Program-made: the position numbers and the translations under genes
Origin: Saccharibacillus sp. O23
Lineage (GTDB): Bacteria > Bacillota > Bacilli > Paenibacillales > Paenibacillaceae
DNA length: 64,000 bases
Direction of reading: 5' to 3'
Assembly: GCF_002205895.1 (NCBI RefSeq)
Contig: NZ_NJDE01000018.1
Location: forward strand, 62,001-126,000
Shown: in pieces, positions 8,818-17,101 of the stretch
How positions within the stretch are numbered: position 1 is the stretch's first letter
How the letters are laid out: every line of letters starts with the position of its first letter
The notes under the pieces: generated by a model
Database searches by the model: none
What the model was told of the DNA's origin: nothing
What the model saw: the letters and a program-made list of their open reading frames with translations, nothing else

Positions 8818-10002
8818 TTAGGCTTCCGCTCCTTCCGTCGTTTGAAGAGCCGCCTTCAGCGCTCCGTCCAGATCGGCAATCAGATCGTCGATATGCTCGA
8901 TCCCTACCGAGAAGCGCAGCAGCTTATCGTCCACGCCGATCGCGTCGCGAATCTCCTGCGGAATATCCGCATGGGTCTGGATGGACGGATAGGTCATCAA
9001 CGACTCGACGCCGCCGAGACTTTCGGCAAAAGCGACCAGCTTGATATGCCGAAGAATCGGCTCGATCCAGCGCGCGTCTTTGACTTTGAAAGAGAAGATG
9101 CCCGTATTGCCGCTCGACTGTTTGTTTTGCACGTCGTGTCCCGGATGATCGGGCAATCCCGGATGGTAGACCGCTTCGATCTGCGGATGGTCTTGCAGGA
9201 AACGCGCCATGGCGATCGCGTTGCTCTCGTGACGTTCCATGCGCAGCGCCAACGTCTTCATGCCGCGCATCAATTGGTAGGAATCCGCCGGACTGAGCAC
9301 CGCGCCGATCGAGTTATGCAGGAAAAACATTTCTTCGGACAGCTCTTTGCCTTTGGTGACGATCAGTCCGGCCAGCACGTCGTTATGTCCGCCCAGATAT
9401 TTGGTGGCGCTGTGCACGACGATATCCGCGCCGAGCTCGATCGGACGCTGGAAGAAAGGCGTCAGCAGCGTGTTGTCGACGATCGTCAAGATGCCGTGCG
9501 GTTTCGCCCAATCGGCGACGGCCCGGATATCGGTGACCATCATCAGCGGATTGGTCGGCGTCTCGATGAATACGGCTTTGGTATTCGGTGTGCGCAGCTT
9601 CTCGATCCCGTCCAGATCGTTCGTATCGACGTAAGAAGCGGTGACGCCGAACTTGGACAGCACGCGCTCCAGCAGGCGGTACGTGCCGCCGTAGAGATCG
9701 AGCGAGACGATCAGATGATCGCCCTGCCCGAACAGCGCGAAGACGGTTTGCAGCGCGGCCATGCCGGAACTGCACGCGAATCCGGCGTCGCCGGATTCCA
9801 GCTTCGCCGAAGCTTCTTCCAGTACGGCACGGGTCGGATTTTTGGTACGCGTATAATCGAAGCCGGTGCTGCGGCCCAGTCCCGGATGGCGATAAGCGGT
9901 CGAATGGTAGATCGGGAAGGTCACTCCGCCCGTGTTCGGATCTTCGAGCGAGCCGATTTGCGCCAGCGCGCTTTCGATTTTGAGCTGTCTGTCGTCTTTC
10001 AT
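8818..10002 (-). CDS. metI: Cystathionine gamma-synthase / O-acetylhomoserine thiolyase
   Basis: A 394-residue PLP enzyme of the Cys/Met metabolism family, most like Bacillus MetI. Visible landmarks are FDYTRTKNPTR, CSSGMAAL and the PLP lysine in HSATKYLGGHND. It joins O-acetylhomoserine with cysteine (or sulfide), giving cystathionine (or homocysteine). The ATG at 10002 follows a strong GGAGG. It sits between metA and metC in one leftward operon, so the three genes form a route from homoserine to homocysteine, all under the SAM riboswitch at 11284-11737. About 170 bases separate it from metA; that gap has an eight-base inverted repeat (10132-10139 with 10156-10163) but no T run. Confidence 0.92.
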   Translation of the reverse strand: MKDDRQLKIESALAQIGSLEDPNTGGVTFPIYHSTAYRHPGLGRSTGFDYTRTKNPTRAVLEEASAKLESGDAGFACSSGMAALQTVFALFGQGDHLIVSLDLYGGTYRLLERVLSKFGVTASYVDTNDLDGIEKLRTPNTKAVFIETPTNPLMMVTDIRAVADWAKPHGILTIVDNTLLTPFFQRPIELGADIVVHSATKYLGGHNDVLAGLIVTKGKELSEEMFFLHNSIGAVLSPADSYQLMRGMKTLALRMERHESNAIAMARFLQDHPQIEAVYHPGLPDHPGHDVQNKQSSGNTGIFSFKVKDARWIEPILRHIKLVAFAESLGGVESLMTYPSIQTHADIPQEIRDAIGVDDKLLRFSVGIEHIDDLIADLDGALKAALQTTEGAEA

Positions 10003-10174
10003 CTGTTTCCTCCTGAAAGTGTGTCGGCGCGTCCGTCGTAAGCTGCGGGCCGAAGCACGAAATAGTTGATCGAAATATCGCGGTAATGCTGCGCATTCCT
10101 GAAATGCGAAGCTGCGGCAGGAGTCGGATTCCGGGCGAGCGGATATTCGATCCTTCTCGCCCGAATCGCGCGGT

Positions 10175-11128
10175 TCAGATCCCGGCTCCGTAATCGCTGA
10201 AAGCTTCTTCGCCTTTGCGTTCCACCTGATCGAAAGGCGTTTCTTGGTAGACGTAATAGTTCAGCCAATTGGAGAACAACAAGTTGGCGTGCGCTCTCCA
10301 CGAAGACAGCGGTTTGCGGCTCGGATCGTCGCCCGGGAAATAATTTTTCGGAATCGCGACATCCAATCCTTTCGCCACATCGCGGTCATATTCCCATTTC
10401 AGCGACAGCGGATCGTATTCCGAGTGCCCCGTCGCGAAGATCTGCTTGCCGTCTTTGGTCGCGACCAGATACACGCCCGCTTCTTCCGACTCGGCCAGAA
10501 TTTCCAGCTCCGGACTCTTCAAGATATCGCTGCGCTGCACGTCGGTATGGCGGGAATGAGGCACGAAGAAACATTCGTCGAAGCCGCGCAGCAGTTGGAT
10601 ATTGGTCTTGTTCAACGTATGCGGGAACACGCCGAAACATTTCTCTTCGAGCGGGATCTTGCTGACGCCGAAATGATGATACAAACCGGCCTGAGAAGCC
10701 CAACAGATATGCATGGTCGAAGTGACGTTTTTCTTGGTCCATTCGAAGATCTGCTGAATCTCTTCCCAATAGCTGACCTGTTCGAATTCGAGCTGCTCCA
10801 CCGGCGCTCCGGTAATGATCATGCCGTCGAAACGCAGATGTTTGATCTCGTCGAACGTTTTGTAAAAGGTGTTCAAATACTCTTCCGACGTGTTCTTGGA
10901 CGTATGCGAGCTCGGGTAAAGCAAGACGACGTCGACTTGCAGCGGCGTATTGCCGATCAAGCGCAGCAGCTGCGTTTCCGTCGTTTCTTTGGTCGGCATC
11001 AGATTCAAAATCGCGATTCTGAGCGGACGAATATCTTGGCTGTATGCCCGGCTCTCGTCCATCACGAAAATGTTCTCCTGCAGCAGCACTTCCTTGGCGG
11101 GCAAATTGTCAGGCACTTTAATCGGCAT
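10175..11128 (-). CDS. metA: Homoserine O-acetyltransferase (MetA family)
   Basis: A 317-residue MetA-family acyltransferase, the first committed step of methionine synthesis. Catalytic Cys142 (in HICWASQAG), His235 and Glu237 (in GHSEYD) are in place. Residue 111 is Glu (GAPVEQLEF); in this family Glu at that position goes with acetyl-CoA and Gly with succinyl-CoA, so the product should be O-acetylhomoserine, which suits the neighbouring MetI. The ATG at 11128 follows AAGGAG by about nine bases. It is the first gene after the long riboswitch leader and would be switched off when SAM is abundant. Confidence 0.95.
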   Translation of the reverse strand: MPIKVPDNLPAKEVLLQENIFVMDESRAYSQDIRPLRIAILNLMPTKETTETQLLRLIGNTPLQVDVVLLYPSSHTSKNTSEEYLNTFYKTFDEIKHLRFDGMIITGAPVEQLEFEQVSYWEEIQQIFEWTKKNVTSTMHICWASQAGLYHHFGVSKIPLEEKCFGVFPHTLNKTNIQLLRGFDECFFVPHSRHTDVQRSDILKSPELEILAESEEAGVYLVATKDGKQIFATGHSEYDPLSLKWEYDRDVAKGLDVAIPKNYFPGDDPSRKPLSSWRAHANLLFSNWLNYYVYQETPFDQVERKGEEAFSDYGAGI

Positions 11129-11283
11129 CTCGCTTCACTCCTTCGTGTGTTTTGACGTTGAGTTACGGCGCATAAGCAGGTCTCGAACAGAAAAGATCGG
11201 CTTACGCGTCCTGATCGGACATTGAACGTCGACTTATCGGGCGTTCGGCATTCAAAGCGCTTCTTGCGTGTACGAATGGGTAC

Positions 11284-11737
11284 AAAAAAGACCTTTCGGG
11301 GCCGGGAAGGCCGAGAAAGGTCTATACAAAGCTAGCGCCTCTCTCATCTGTCAGTTACCGGGGGTGCGATGGCTAAGGATCGGCCGCGAGGGACGGGGTA
11401 GAGCGTTTGGCGTACATACGGACATGGGCGTTACGCTGTCGTGACGATAAGTACTGCCGACGCGCCGATGGCTCGTCTCTGATCGCACTATGACAACCTT
11501 AATTACGCCCATGCGATAAACACCTAACGACTCGTGCCTCGTCTTGGATCGCTTGACCATGACGATAGGCACTTAACGACTCGTGCCTCGTCTTGGATCG
11601 CTTGACCATGACGATAGGCGCCTAACGACTCGTGCCTCGTCTTGGATCGCATGGTAACTGCAAGAATTAGCACCGTACGACAAAGTCGCCGGTTGCCGGG
11701 TTTCATCGGGCTAGTCCCTCCACCTGCTCTTGATAAG
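11284..11737 (-). promoter_or_regulatory. SAM-I (S-box) riboswitch with giant P4 arm and terminator
   Basis: Read on the minus strand, the S-box core is clear: CTTATC (11737-11732), then GGTGGAGGGACTAGCCC, the kink-turn GATGAAACCCGGCAACC, P3 and GGTGCTAATTC. P1 closes with GATGAG at 11348-11343. P4 starts as CAGTTACC (11660-11653) and its partner GGTAACTG lies about 300 bases later (11359-11352), extended by TGCGAT/ATCGCA (11651-11646 with 11370-11365). The P4 interior is filled by 49-base tandem repeats. The terminator is 11323-11284 with six T. GAGAGAGG of the P1 3' side (11345-11338) can instead pair with CCTTTCTC of the terminator (11320-11313), the usual S-box antiterminator. High SAM should therefore stop transcription of metA-metI-metC. 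Confidence 0.9.
11457..11650 (-). repeat. 49-base tandem repeats inside the riboswitch P4 arm
   Basis: Two full copies abut at 11602-11650 and 11553-11601, differing at only two or three positions. A third, truncated copy runs from 11552 to about 11506, and a diverged fourth begins at 11486. On the RNA strand each unit can fold as a hairpin, GACGA pairing with TCGTC around GGCAC/GTGCC. Changes in copies 2 and 3 keep pairing (GTGCC, or GTGTT with G-U pairs), while copy 1 has one mismatch. The copies have no spacers, so this is not a CRISPR array. Confidence 0.9.
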
Positions 11738-11824
11738 ATTCCACTGTTCGACCGACGCCTAAGCGTCGGAGGAAGTATTCAATTGTCGGATTTCCGACCG
11801 TTCGGCCGGGATAACTTTAGATCA

Positions 11825-11852
11825 ATTATACACGATTTGAGTATTCAGGCAA
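11825..11852 (-). promoter_or_regulatory. Promoter of the met leader
   Basis: On the minus strand TTGCCT (11852-11847) and a perfect TATAAT (11830-11825) are 16 bases apart. Transcription would start near 11818, about 80 bases before the riboswitch P1. The 5' end includes a perfect hairpin, CCGACGCTTAGGCGTCGG, at 11769-11752. Confidence 0.7.
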
Positions 11853-11920
11853 GAAGCAGCTTACAGGGCAATCGCAATAATTTCGCAGGCGGAACGATCG
11901 ACTTTGCGGGTACCGCTTTC

Positions 11921-12286
11921 TTATCCTAACTCGCTTCGCATCCGCTCCATCCAGGGTAATACTTCTACGAAGATCCGCGACAGGCACGAATTCAGTTCCT
12001 CTCGCAATCGTGCTTCGTCGCCGTATTCGAACCATTCCTCGCCGGGGCGGTTCATCCAGACGTCCCGGCCCGTTCGCGGATGCCGCACGGCAAAATTGAC
12101 GTTCATGCGCCGCAGGTCCCGGTCTTGCCCGGGTAACGGTTCGCAGAGCAGCTCCACTTTATCGGTATGTCCGCCGATCGATCGTTCCAAGCTCCAACGA
12201 GGCCATTTGCCCTTGATCGCGAAGCCTTCGCCGTCCAACAATTCGCCGAACGCGCTCCGGATCGTATCCGCGGTTCGGATCGCCAT
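11921..12286 (-). CDS. Hypothetical protein, possibly DUF4304-like
   Basis: A 121-residue soluble protein with no signal peptide and a mix of aromatic and charged residues (KGKWPRWSLERS near residue 25). Its length and the helix-then-aromatic-strand arrangement recall DUF4304 proteins, but I do not recognise a firm family signature. The ATG at 12286 follows GGGAG by ten bases. It is a single leftward gene ending just before the promoter of the met leader, with no visible terminator between them. Function unknown. Confidence 0.6.
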   Translation of the reverse strand: MAIRTADTIRSAFGELLDGEGFAIKGKWPRWSLERSIGGHTDKVELLCEPLPGQDRDLRRMNVNFAVRHPRTGRDVWMNRPGEEWFEYGDEARLREELNSCLSRIFVEVLPWMERMRSELG

Positions 12287-12408
12287 ATTCTCACGTCTCC
12301 CAACGTTTCGGCGCTTCCGGGCAACCGGTGCCGAACCTTATTTTTCCTCTCTACAGTTTACTCCGAGAGAAGCCGATAAGGTAAGCATAACCCATCACAA
12401 ACAAGGCC

Positions 12409-12437
12409 TTGAAAGGCCTAGTGGCGCGCGTTATACT
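12409..12437 (+). promoter_or_regulatory. Promoter of the corA leader with overlapping palindrome
   Basis: TTGAAA (12409-12414) and TATACT (12432-12437) are 17 bases apart, a good sigma-A promoter. The -35 box lies inside a perfect 7-2-7 dyad, AGGCCTTGAAAGGCCT (12404-12419), which could be a repressor site. Confidence 0.75.
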
Positions 12438-12485
12438 TAACAAGGGTTTTATGAAAACAATGTTGAAAAAAGAGGTGAATTTCAG

Positions 12486-12614
12486 ATGGACGGCGACCCG
12501 AGGCCCAAGCGTAAGAGAACGCAGCAAGTTATTCGACAGCAGAAAAAACGGCCGGACGGCGTCCGCTTTTCCATGACTGAAAGCTCGCCCGTCGGCACGC
12601 ATCCTGGCGCCTGA
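12486..12614 (+). CDS. 42-codon upstream ORF before corA, candidate leader peptide
   Basis: A short ORF with a near-ideal ribosome site (AGAGGTGA at 12471-12478, seven bases before the ATG) encodes a 42-residue, very basic peptide beginning MDGDPRPKRKR. The acidic/proline start followed by basic residues recalls the enterobacterial MgtL leader of a magnesium transporter gene, which makes ribosomes unstable when magnesium is low (family knowledge; the link here is inference). Its last codons (12604-12611) form the left arm of a strong stem that precedes a T run, so translation could affect termination. It shares the promoter at 12409 and lies 127 bases before corA. It could also be an ordinary small protein gene. 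Confidence 0.6.
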   Translation: MDGDPRPKRKRTQQVIRQQKKRPDGVRFSMTESSPVGTHPGA

Positions 12615-12669
12615 TCTTTTTTCAGCCGTGCAAGGACGACGTCCGTTACAAGGCGCCGGCCTGTTTTTT
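12604..12669 (+). terminator. Possible attenuator between the upstream ORF and corA
   Basis: Bases 12604-12611 (CTGGCGCC) pair with 12652-12659 (GGCGCCGG), eight pairs with one wobble, enclosing a small GGAC/GTCC hairpin. Four bases later six T follow (12664-12669). The left arm overlaps the end of the small ORF and its stop codon. Alternatively AGGC/GCCT at 12651-12662 forms a short local hairpin before the same T run. Confidence 0.55.
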
Positions 12670-12741
12670 CCTGCGTTCTCCCGCAAATTCGAGACTATTT
12701 CAAGGACTGCCGAGCAGTCTTATTTCGAAGGAGTGAACCGC

Positions 12742-13683
12742 ATGAAAATCCGGCACGTGAAATACGGCGTTTTTACGCTGATCGACAATGAGAACCTGGC
12801 CGATACGCTGACTCCGCCAGAAGAAGGCTTTTACTGGATCGACGCCGATCTCGACGATATCACTCAGCTTCAGCTCACTTTCGGGCTGCATGATCTGGCC
12901 GTCGAAGATATGCTGAACGAAGAAGAACAGCGGCCGAAGATCGAAATTTACGACAACCACTATTTCATCGTCGTCAACAGTATCCGTTTCGACAACGAAG
13001 AAATTTTTATGCGCGCTTTGAACATTTTCTTGGGGCGGCATTTCGTGATTACCTTGACCCGCCAGAAAATCCACGAACTCCGTACCGTCAAACCGATCAT
13101 GTGGGAAGAAGAAGTCCACGCGCCCGACCGGTTCATGTATCTGCTCATCGACCGGGTCATCGACAATTTCTTCGCGGTCGGCGATCGGATCGAGGACCAG
13201 ATCGAACGGTTGGAAGAAGATATTCTGATGCACACCAAGCGGACGCACCTGAACGATATCATCGGTCTGAGAGCCGAGATTCTATGGCTGAAGAAGGTTC
13301 TGGTTCCGCAGCGCGAAGTCATCAATATCCTGAACAAAAAAGACCTGCGGTTGATCGACGACGAACTGCAGAAATATTTCAGCGACATCTACGAGAACGC
13401 CGTTAAAGTCTCCGAAGCGTTCGATACGTACCGCGATCTGATGGGCAACCTTCGAGAAGCTTACCAATCCAGTATCTCCAACAGCGCGAACGAGATCATG
13501 AAGATCTTCACCGTGATCACGACCATCTTCATGCCGCTGACCGTGGTAACCGGCATTTACGGAATGAACTTCGACCATATGCCGGAACTGCACTGGACGT
13601 ACGGCTATCCGATGGTCATCGGCTTGATGATCGTGCTCGGCTTGACCATGTACTTCCTGTTCCGCAAAAAAGGTTGGTTATAA
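12742..13683 (+). CDS. corA: CorA-family divalent cation transporter
   Basis: A 313-residue CorA-type channel for magnesium (possibly cobalt or nickel). The N-terminal two thirds is the cytoplasmic funnel with long helices (about residues 130-240), then two transmembrane helices near residues 255-275 and 288-308. The signature YGMN (TGIYGMNFDHMPEL) lies at the end of the first membrane helix. The ATG at 12742 follows GAAGGAG by eight bases; an upstream open stretch from 12628 looks like leader, not protein. No M-box riboswitch was seen; the leader instead holds the small ORF and hairpins described separately. A terminator follows at 13695. Confidence 0.92.
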   Translation: MKIRHVKYGVFTLIDNENLADTLTPPEEGFYWIDADLDDITQLQLTFGLHDLAVEDMLNEEEQRPKIEIYDNHYFIVVNSIRFDNEEIFMRALNIFLGRHFVITLTRQKIHELRTVKPIMWEEEVHAPDRFMYLLIDRVIDNFFAVGDRIEDQIERLEEDILMHTKRTHLNDIIGLRAEILWLKKVLVPQREVINILNKKDLRLIDDELQKYFSDIYENAVKVSEAFDTYRDLMGNLREAYQSSISNSANEIMKIFTVITTIFMPLTVVTGIYGMNFDHMPELHWTYGYPMVIGLMIVLGLTMYFLFRKKGWL

Positions 13684-13694
13684 GCCGACTCGAA

Positions 13695-13745
13695 AACAGC
13701 CTTTCCCGCCTTCCTGTTCGGACGGCTCGGAAAGGCTGTTTTTTT
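13695..13745 (+). terminator. Terminator of corA
   Basis: A perfect twelve-base stem, AACAGCCTTTCC (13695-13706) with GGAAAGGCTGTT (13729-13740), is followed by seven T. Confidence 0.92.
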
Positions 13746-13786
13746 ATGCCCTTTTTCCTTTTCGCGTCCGGTACGCTGAACGTAAA

Positions 13787-14917
13787 CTACGCTCCGGTTT
13801 CCTGACGCCGTTTGGTTTTGGCTGCCGCGTTGGGAACCACCACGATCTCCGGCTGCGTCGGTTCTTCTGTCGCCGCCGTATTCGCGTCTTGACGTTGAGC
13901 GCGATCAAGGGCTTCAAGCCGTTCCGATTCCCGGCGGCAGCGAATCCGGATCATGCGCAGCTGCTCGTACAGAATATCGAGTCCCGGCTCGCTCGGAAGT
14001 TCTTCTCCGTATACCTTTTTGAGCACCGGCTTCAAGAACGTATCGCCCGTCTCCGCATAAGCTTCGCGAACCGCAAGCTGCTGCTGTTCGGGCATCAAAC
14101 GCAGTTCGTGCGCGATGATCGCGTCGAGATTGCAGCCGTTTTTCTCCAGACTCTCCATCATCTCGATCAATTCGCGCCGTTCCAACCCGCTTTCTTGGCT
14201 GATTTGCGTCAGCGATACGACTTCTTCGCCGCTGCCTTCGGAAGCTTGAAGCAGCAGACGCGTGGCTTTGACCCGTTCGGCTTCGCGTTTGAATTTGCGC
14301 TCTTTGTTCTTGTACGTCCAAGCTTCGAAGGTCTCTTCGTCCAGACGCCGATCCACCCAATCGAGCGGGAAAGCGTGTTTGCGCTCCATGCCCGACGTCT
14401 GAAGAATCAGGTCTTCTCCGTAACGCTGCACCGTATTTTCGCCGATCCCCGGAAGCTCGCGAAGTTCGTCGATCGTCTGCGGCAGGAACGTGCTGACAAG
14501 CCGCAAAGCGCGGTTGGTCGCGATCAGATACGGCGCCCGATGCTCCTCGGTCGCTTTGGCCCGGCGCCAGACCGCCAGACGTTTATAAAGTTCTTCGTCC
14601 GCGTTCAGCTCGCTGTAGCAGACGAGTTTCTGCGTATACCGCCCGCGCTGCCCGGATTCGAGAAATTCTTGAAACGTATCGCGGATCACGGGCCGATAGC
14701 CTTCCGCCAGCTTGGCCGCCAACTGATGGCGGTATACCGCCAACATCTCGTTCCAGACCGCCCCTTCGTACCAGATCTCCCGGTCCGTTTCTTCGAAAGC
14801 GTCCAGTTCGCTCCATCCGCTGCTCCATAATCCGTCCGATTCTTCGATCCATACTTGCGCGGCTCCCACTTCCTGCTCGCGTTCAATCTCCATCCGGTTC
14901 AAAAAAACGATCGCCAT
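13787..14917 (-). CDS. HRDC domain-containing protein
   Basis: A 376-residue cytoplasmic protein. Residues about 105-180 form an HRDC domain (YKRLAVWRRAKATEE... then a helix-hairpin-helix-like LRELPGIGENTVQRYG), the nucleic-acid-binding module found in RecQ helicases and RNase D. There is no helicase domain here. The C-terminal half (about 185-330) is helical and charged, with an acidic, low-complexity tail. It may bind nucleic acid in repair or RNA turnover, but the actual role is unknown. It is a single leftward gene; a terminator for the next gene lies just upstream at 14955. Confidence 0.8.
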   Translation of the reverse strand: MAIVFLNRMEIEREQEVGAAQVWIEESDGLWSSGWSELDAFEETDREIWYEGAVWNEMLAVYRHQLAAKLAEGYRPVIRDTFQEFLESGQRGRYTQKLVCYSELNADEELYKRLAVWRRAKATEEHRAPYLIATNRALRLVSTFLPQTIDELRELPGIGENTVQRYGEDLILQTSGMERKHAFPLDWVDRRLDEETFEAWTYKNKERKFKREAERVKATRLLLQASEGSGEEVVSLTQISQESGLERRELIEMMESLEKNGCNLDAIIAHELRLMPEQQQLAVREAYAETGDTFLKPVLKKVYGEELPSEPGLDILYEQLRMIRIRCRRESERLEALDRAQRQDANTAATEEPTQPEIVVVPNAAAKTKRRQETGA

Positions 14918-14954
14918 ACGATCCCCGCCTATCTCTCAATGTCAGCCGATAAAC

Positions 14955-14999
14955 GCAAAAAAAGCACCTCTCCTACATGGGAATGTAAGAGAGGTGCTT
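14955..14999 (-). terminator. Terminator of the MOSC gene
   Basis: AAGCACCTCTC (14962-14972) and GAGAGGTGCTT (14989-14999) form a perfect eleven-base stem with extra inner pairing. On the minus strand it is followed by about seven T. Confidence 0.9.
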
Positions 15000-15051
15000 C
15001 CTCCGAGTTATATGCTGCTGTTATTATCATAGCCTCGATTAAGAAGCGAAG

Positions 15052-15711
15052 TCAAGCGTTTGCTTCCAGCTCGGCCAGCCGTTTCTTGAGCGAACCGCTC
15101 CAGCCTTCGGCCAGCTCTTCGACCGCCAGCAGGCTGCGAATCGCTTCGGCGTCGTCTTTGAGCTTATACTTGATTTCGTTGGCCCGCATGACGGTCATGC
15201 CGGCCGGATGGCGTTGCTGGAGAATCAAGGCGTCGCCCGCTTGAACCTCGCCTTCTTGAAGCACGCGGAAATAAAACCCGCTGTAGCCCGTTTCCTGCAC
15301 TTTCGCGGGAAGTTCGGGCACTCCGTAACGCACCGACAACTTGAAGCAGGGCTGTCTCGGCTGGCTGAGCTGCACGACGGCTCCGCCGATCGCGAAGATA
15401 TCGCCGATGCAGAAGTCTTCTTCCGCCCCGCCGGAGATCGACAAGTTTTCGCCGAAAGCCCCCGGACCGAGCGCGGGCAAAATGCCGTCTTCCCAGAACG
15501 CGAACCGGTCCGTCGAATATACGCAAGCCGCCTTGTCGGGGCCGCCGTGATTCTTCAGGTCGGCTTGTCCGTCTCCTTCGAAGCCCGTTTTGCCCAAATG
15601 GACGGGGCCTTCCGCCGGGTGTTTGAAGATGCCGGTCTCCACGGTCTTGCGTCCGTTGGGAACCGATCGGGGCAATCCGACGTTAACCGATGCGATCACG
15701 ATAGGTTTCAC
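15052..15711 (-). CDS. MOSC domain protein (YiiM/YflK-like)
   Basis: A 219-residue MOSC-domain protein. The domain (about residues 40-160) carries the conserved Cys in QPRQPCFKL near residue 124 and the FGENL segment near residue 88; the YiiM-type C-terminal helices follow. Relatives handle molybdenum-cofactor-linked sulfur chemistry or reduce N-hydroxylated bases, but the substrate here is not evident. The start is a GTG at 15711, six bases after GGAGGAG. No molybdenum-cofactor genes are nearby. Confidence 0.85.
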   Translation of the reverse strand: MKPIVIASVNVGLPRSVPNGRKTVETGIFKHPAEGPVHLGKTGFEGDGQADLKNHGGPDKAACVYSTDRFAFWEDGILPALGPGAFGENLSISGGAEEDFCIGDIFAIGGAVVQLSQPRQPCFKLSVRYGVPELPAKVQETGYSGFYFRVLQEGEVQAGDALILQQRHPAGMTVMRANEIKYKLKDDAEAIRSLLAVEELAEGWSGSLKKRLAELEANA

Positions 15712-15773
15712 TTTCTTCTCCTCCTTGCCGATTCTCGGCCTTGCGCTTTTCGCCGCCCGATATATCCTCTATC

Positions 15774-16883
15774 TTACTGCATCGATACCCATTCGCCAAA
15801 TACCAACGTATTGCTGAGCGGACGTCCGGCACCGGTCAGCGTCCGGCCGTTGGCGTACAGAGCCGAAGATGCGCCGCCGTCCAGATTCATCGCCTGCTTC
15901 GCCCCGAGTTTTTGCATCACCTGCGCCCATTGCTTCATCGTCGCGCCGTTCACCGTCGCCAGCAGAACCGATCCGTCGGGCATGATCGCGATGCCGCTGC
16001 GCGCGCCCGAGCCGGTCAGAATCTTCGGATCGTTGAATCCTTCGCCTTTGGCATCGAGCGAGATCTTTCCGTCTTTGAGCAAACGAGGCCCTGCGCCGAC
16101 CGAAGTCACGACGTCCACCCACGGAATGTCTTTGCCGTCGGCATTCGCGTAAGCGATATTCGTTTCCACCGTCGACCCGACCGCGAAGCGTTCGGCGTTT
16201 CTTTTCTCCGAACCGTAGTAGACCAGCACGTAACCGTCGCTCGGAATCGCGGCGTTGGCGTTGGCTTCTTTTTTGACGACTTTGCCTTTGCGAACCGTCA
16301 CGGCCATGCCGCCTTGGAATCCGACGTTGGCGCCGCGCGCGGGATTGTAGAGCAGGACCACGTCTTGACCCGAATCCGGCGTCCGGTTGACGAAAGTCGC
16401 GTACCAACTCTGCGTGCGGGTCCGGCCGGAGGCGTCGGGTTTGGTCGTGACGCTGCCGGTAATCTTCGCGCGAAGCGAATCCATCAAGACGCTGCCGTCC
16501 GCTTTGAAGCCGATACTCGTGCCGTAATAGCCCGTATGCACGATCTGTCCTTTGGAGATCAGCGTGCCGTAAGGATCGGCCGGTCCGCCGTAAGAGTTGA
16601 AGAACGCTCCGTTGATCGCCGCCGTCGCTCCGCTGTTTTTGACGATCGAAGCGAAGCTTTGCGTCTGGCCGACCTTCCCTTGAGCCAAACCGATCGCCGA
16701 CTTCGTTCCTTTGGGAATACTGACCGTCTGTACCGTAAACGACTTTCCTCCGGCCGATACTTTACGTACGCTAGCCGAGATCGCAGATGCGGCGTCGACC
16801 TGCTTTTCACCCGTCGATCCGAATGCTCCCGTAACCGCCAGCACCCCCGCCAGCAGCAGCGTCCCCCATCTTGCTTTTTTCAT
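15774..16883 (-). CDS. Secreted phosphodiester glycosidase-like protein (NAGPA family)
   Basis: A 369-residue exported protein: a signal peptide (residues 1 to about 31, ending near VDAAS) and then an NAGPA/DUF2233-type domain. The family landmarks are AAINGAFFN near residue 90 and the C-terminal NLDGGASSALY. Members cleave N-acetylglucosamine phosphodiesters or modify cell-wall sugars; here an envelope role is likely but not proven. The ATG at 16883 follows GGAGGGGG. Three GGTTACC/GTAACC motifs lie in the 100 bases upstream (16914-16920, 16938-16943, 16979-16985) and may be regulator sites. Confidence 0.85.
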   Translation of the reverse strand: MKKARWGTLLLAGVLAVTGAFGSTGEKQVDAASAISASVRKVSAGGKSFTVQTVSIPKGTKSAIGLAQGKVGQTQSFASIVKNSGATAAINGAFFNSYGGPADPYGTLISKGQIVHTGYYGTSIGFKADGSVLMDSLRAKITGSVTTKPDASGRTRTQSWYATFVNRTPDSGQDVVLLYNPARGANVGFQGGMAVTVRKGKVVKKEANANAAIPSDGYVLVYYGSEKRNAERFAVGSTVETNIAYANADGKDIPWVDVVTSVGAGPRLLKDGKISLDAKGEGFNDPKILTGSGARSGIAIMPDGSVLLATVNGATMKQWAQVMQKLGAKQAMNLDGGASSALYANGRTLTGAGRPLSNTLVFGEWVSMQ

Positions 16884-17049
16884 CTTTCCTGTCCCCCTCC
16901 GTGTAATCGAACCGGTTACCCGAAATTTGGTCGCTAAGTAACCATGACTCTTTTACTTTATCAGAAAAGGGCAATACAGGTAACCGACAACAACCTTTGC
17001 TAAGTAGGTCGCCGGCTCTATTTTTGGCGATTTTTTGGTAAAAAGACAT

Positions 17050-17079
17050 CAAAAAGAGGCCGCTGCGCAAACGGCCTCC
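17050..17079 (-). terminator. Terminator of the flap endonuclease gene
   Basis: GAGGCCG (17056-17062) pairs with CGGCCTC (17072-17078); on the minus strand five T follow. Confidence 0.85.
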
Positions 17080-17101
17080 CGATCTTTCTTATCCGGCGCG
17101 T

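Noticed and set aside
11506-11650. Tandem repeats considered as a CRISPR array
   Set aside because: The 49-base units abut with no spacers, lie inside a riboswitch arm, and no cas genes are present.
12451-12576. A second short frame starting ATGAAAACAATG before corA
   Set aside because: It has no ribosome site, whereas the overlapping frame at 12486 has a near-ideal one.
12445-12741. An M-box magnesium riboswitch before corA
   Set aside because: None of the M-box conserved stretches is visible; only the small ORF and simple hairpins are present.
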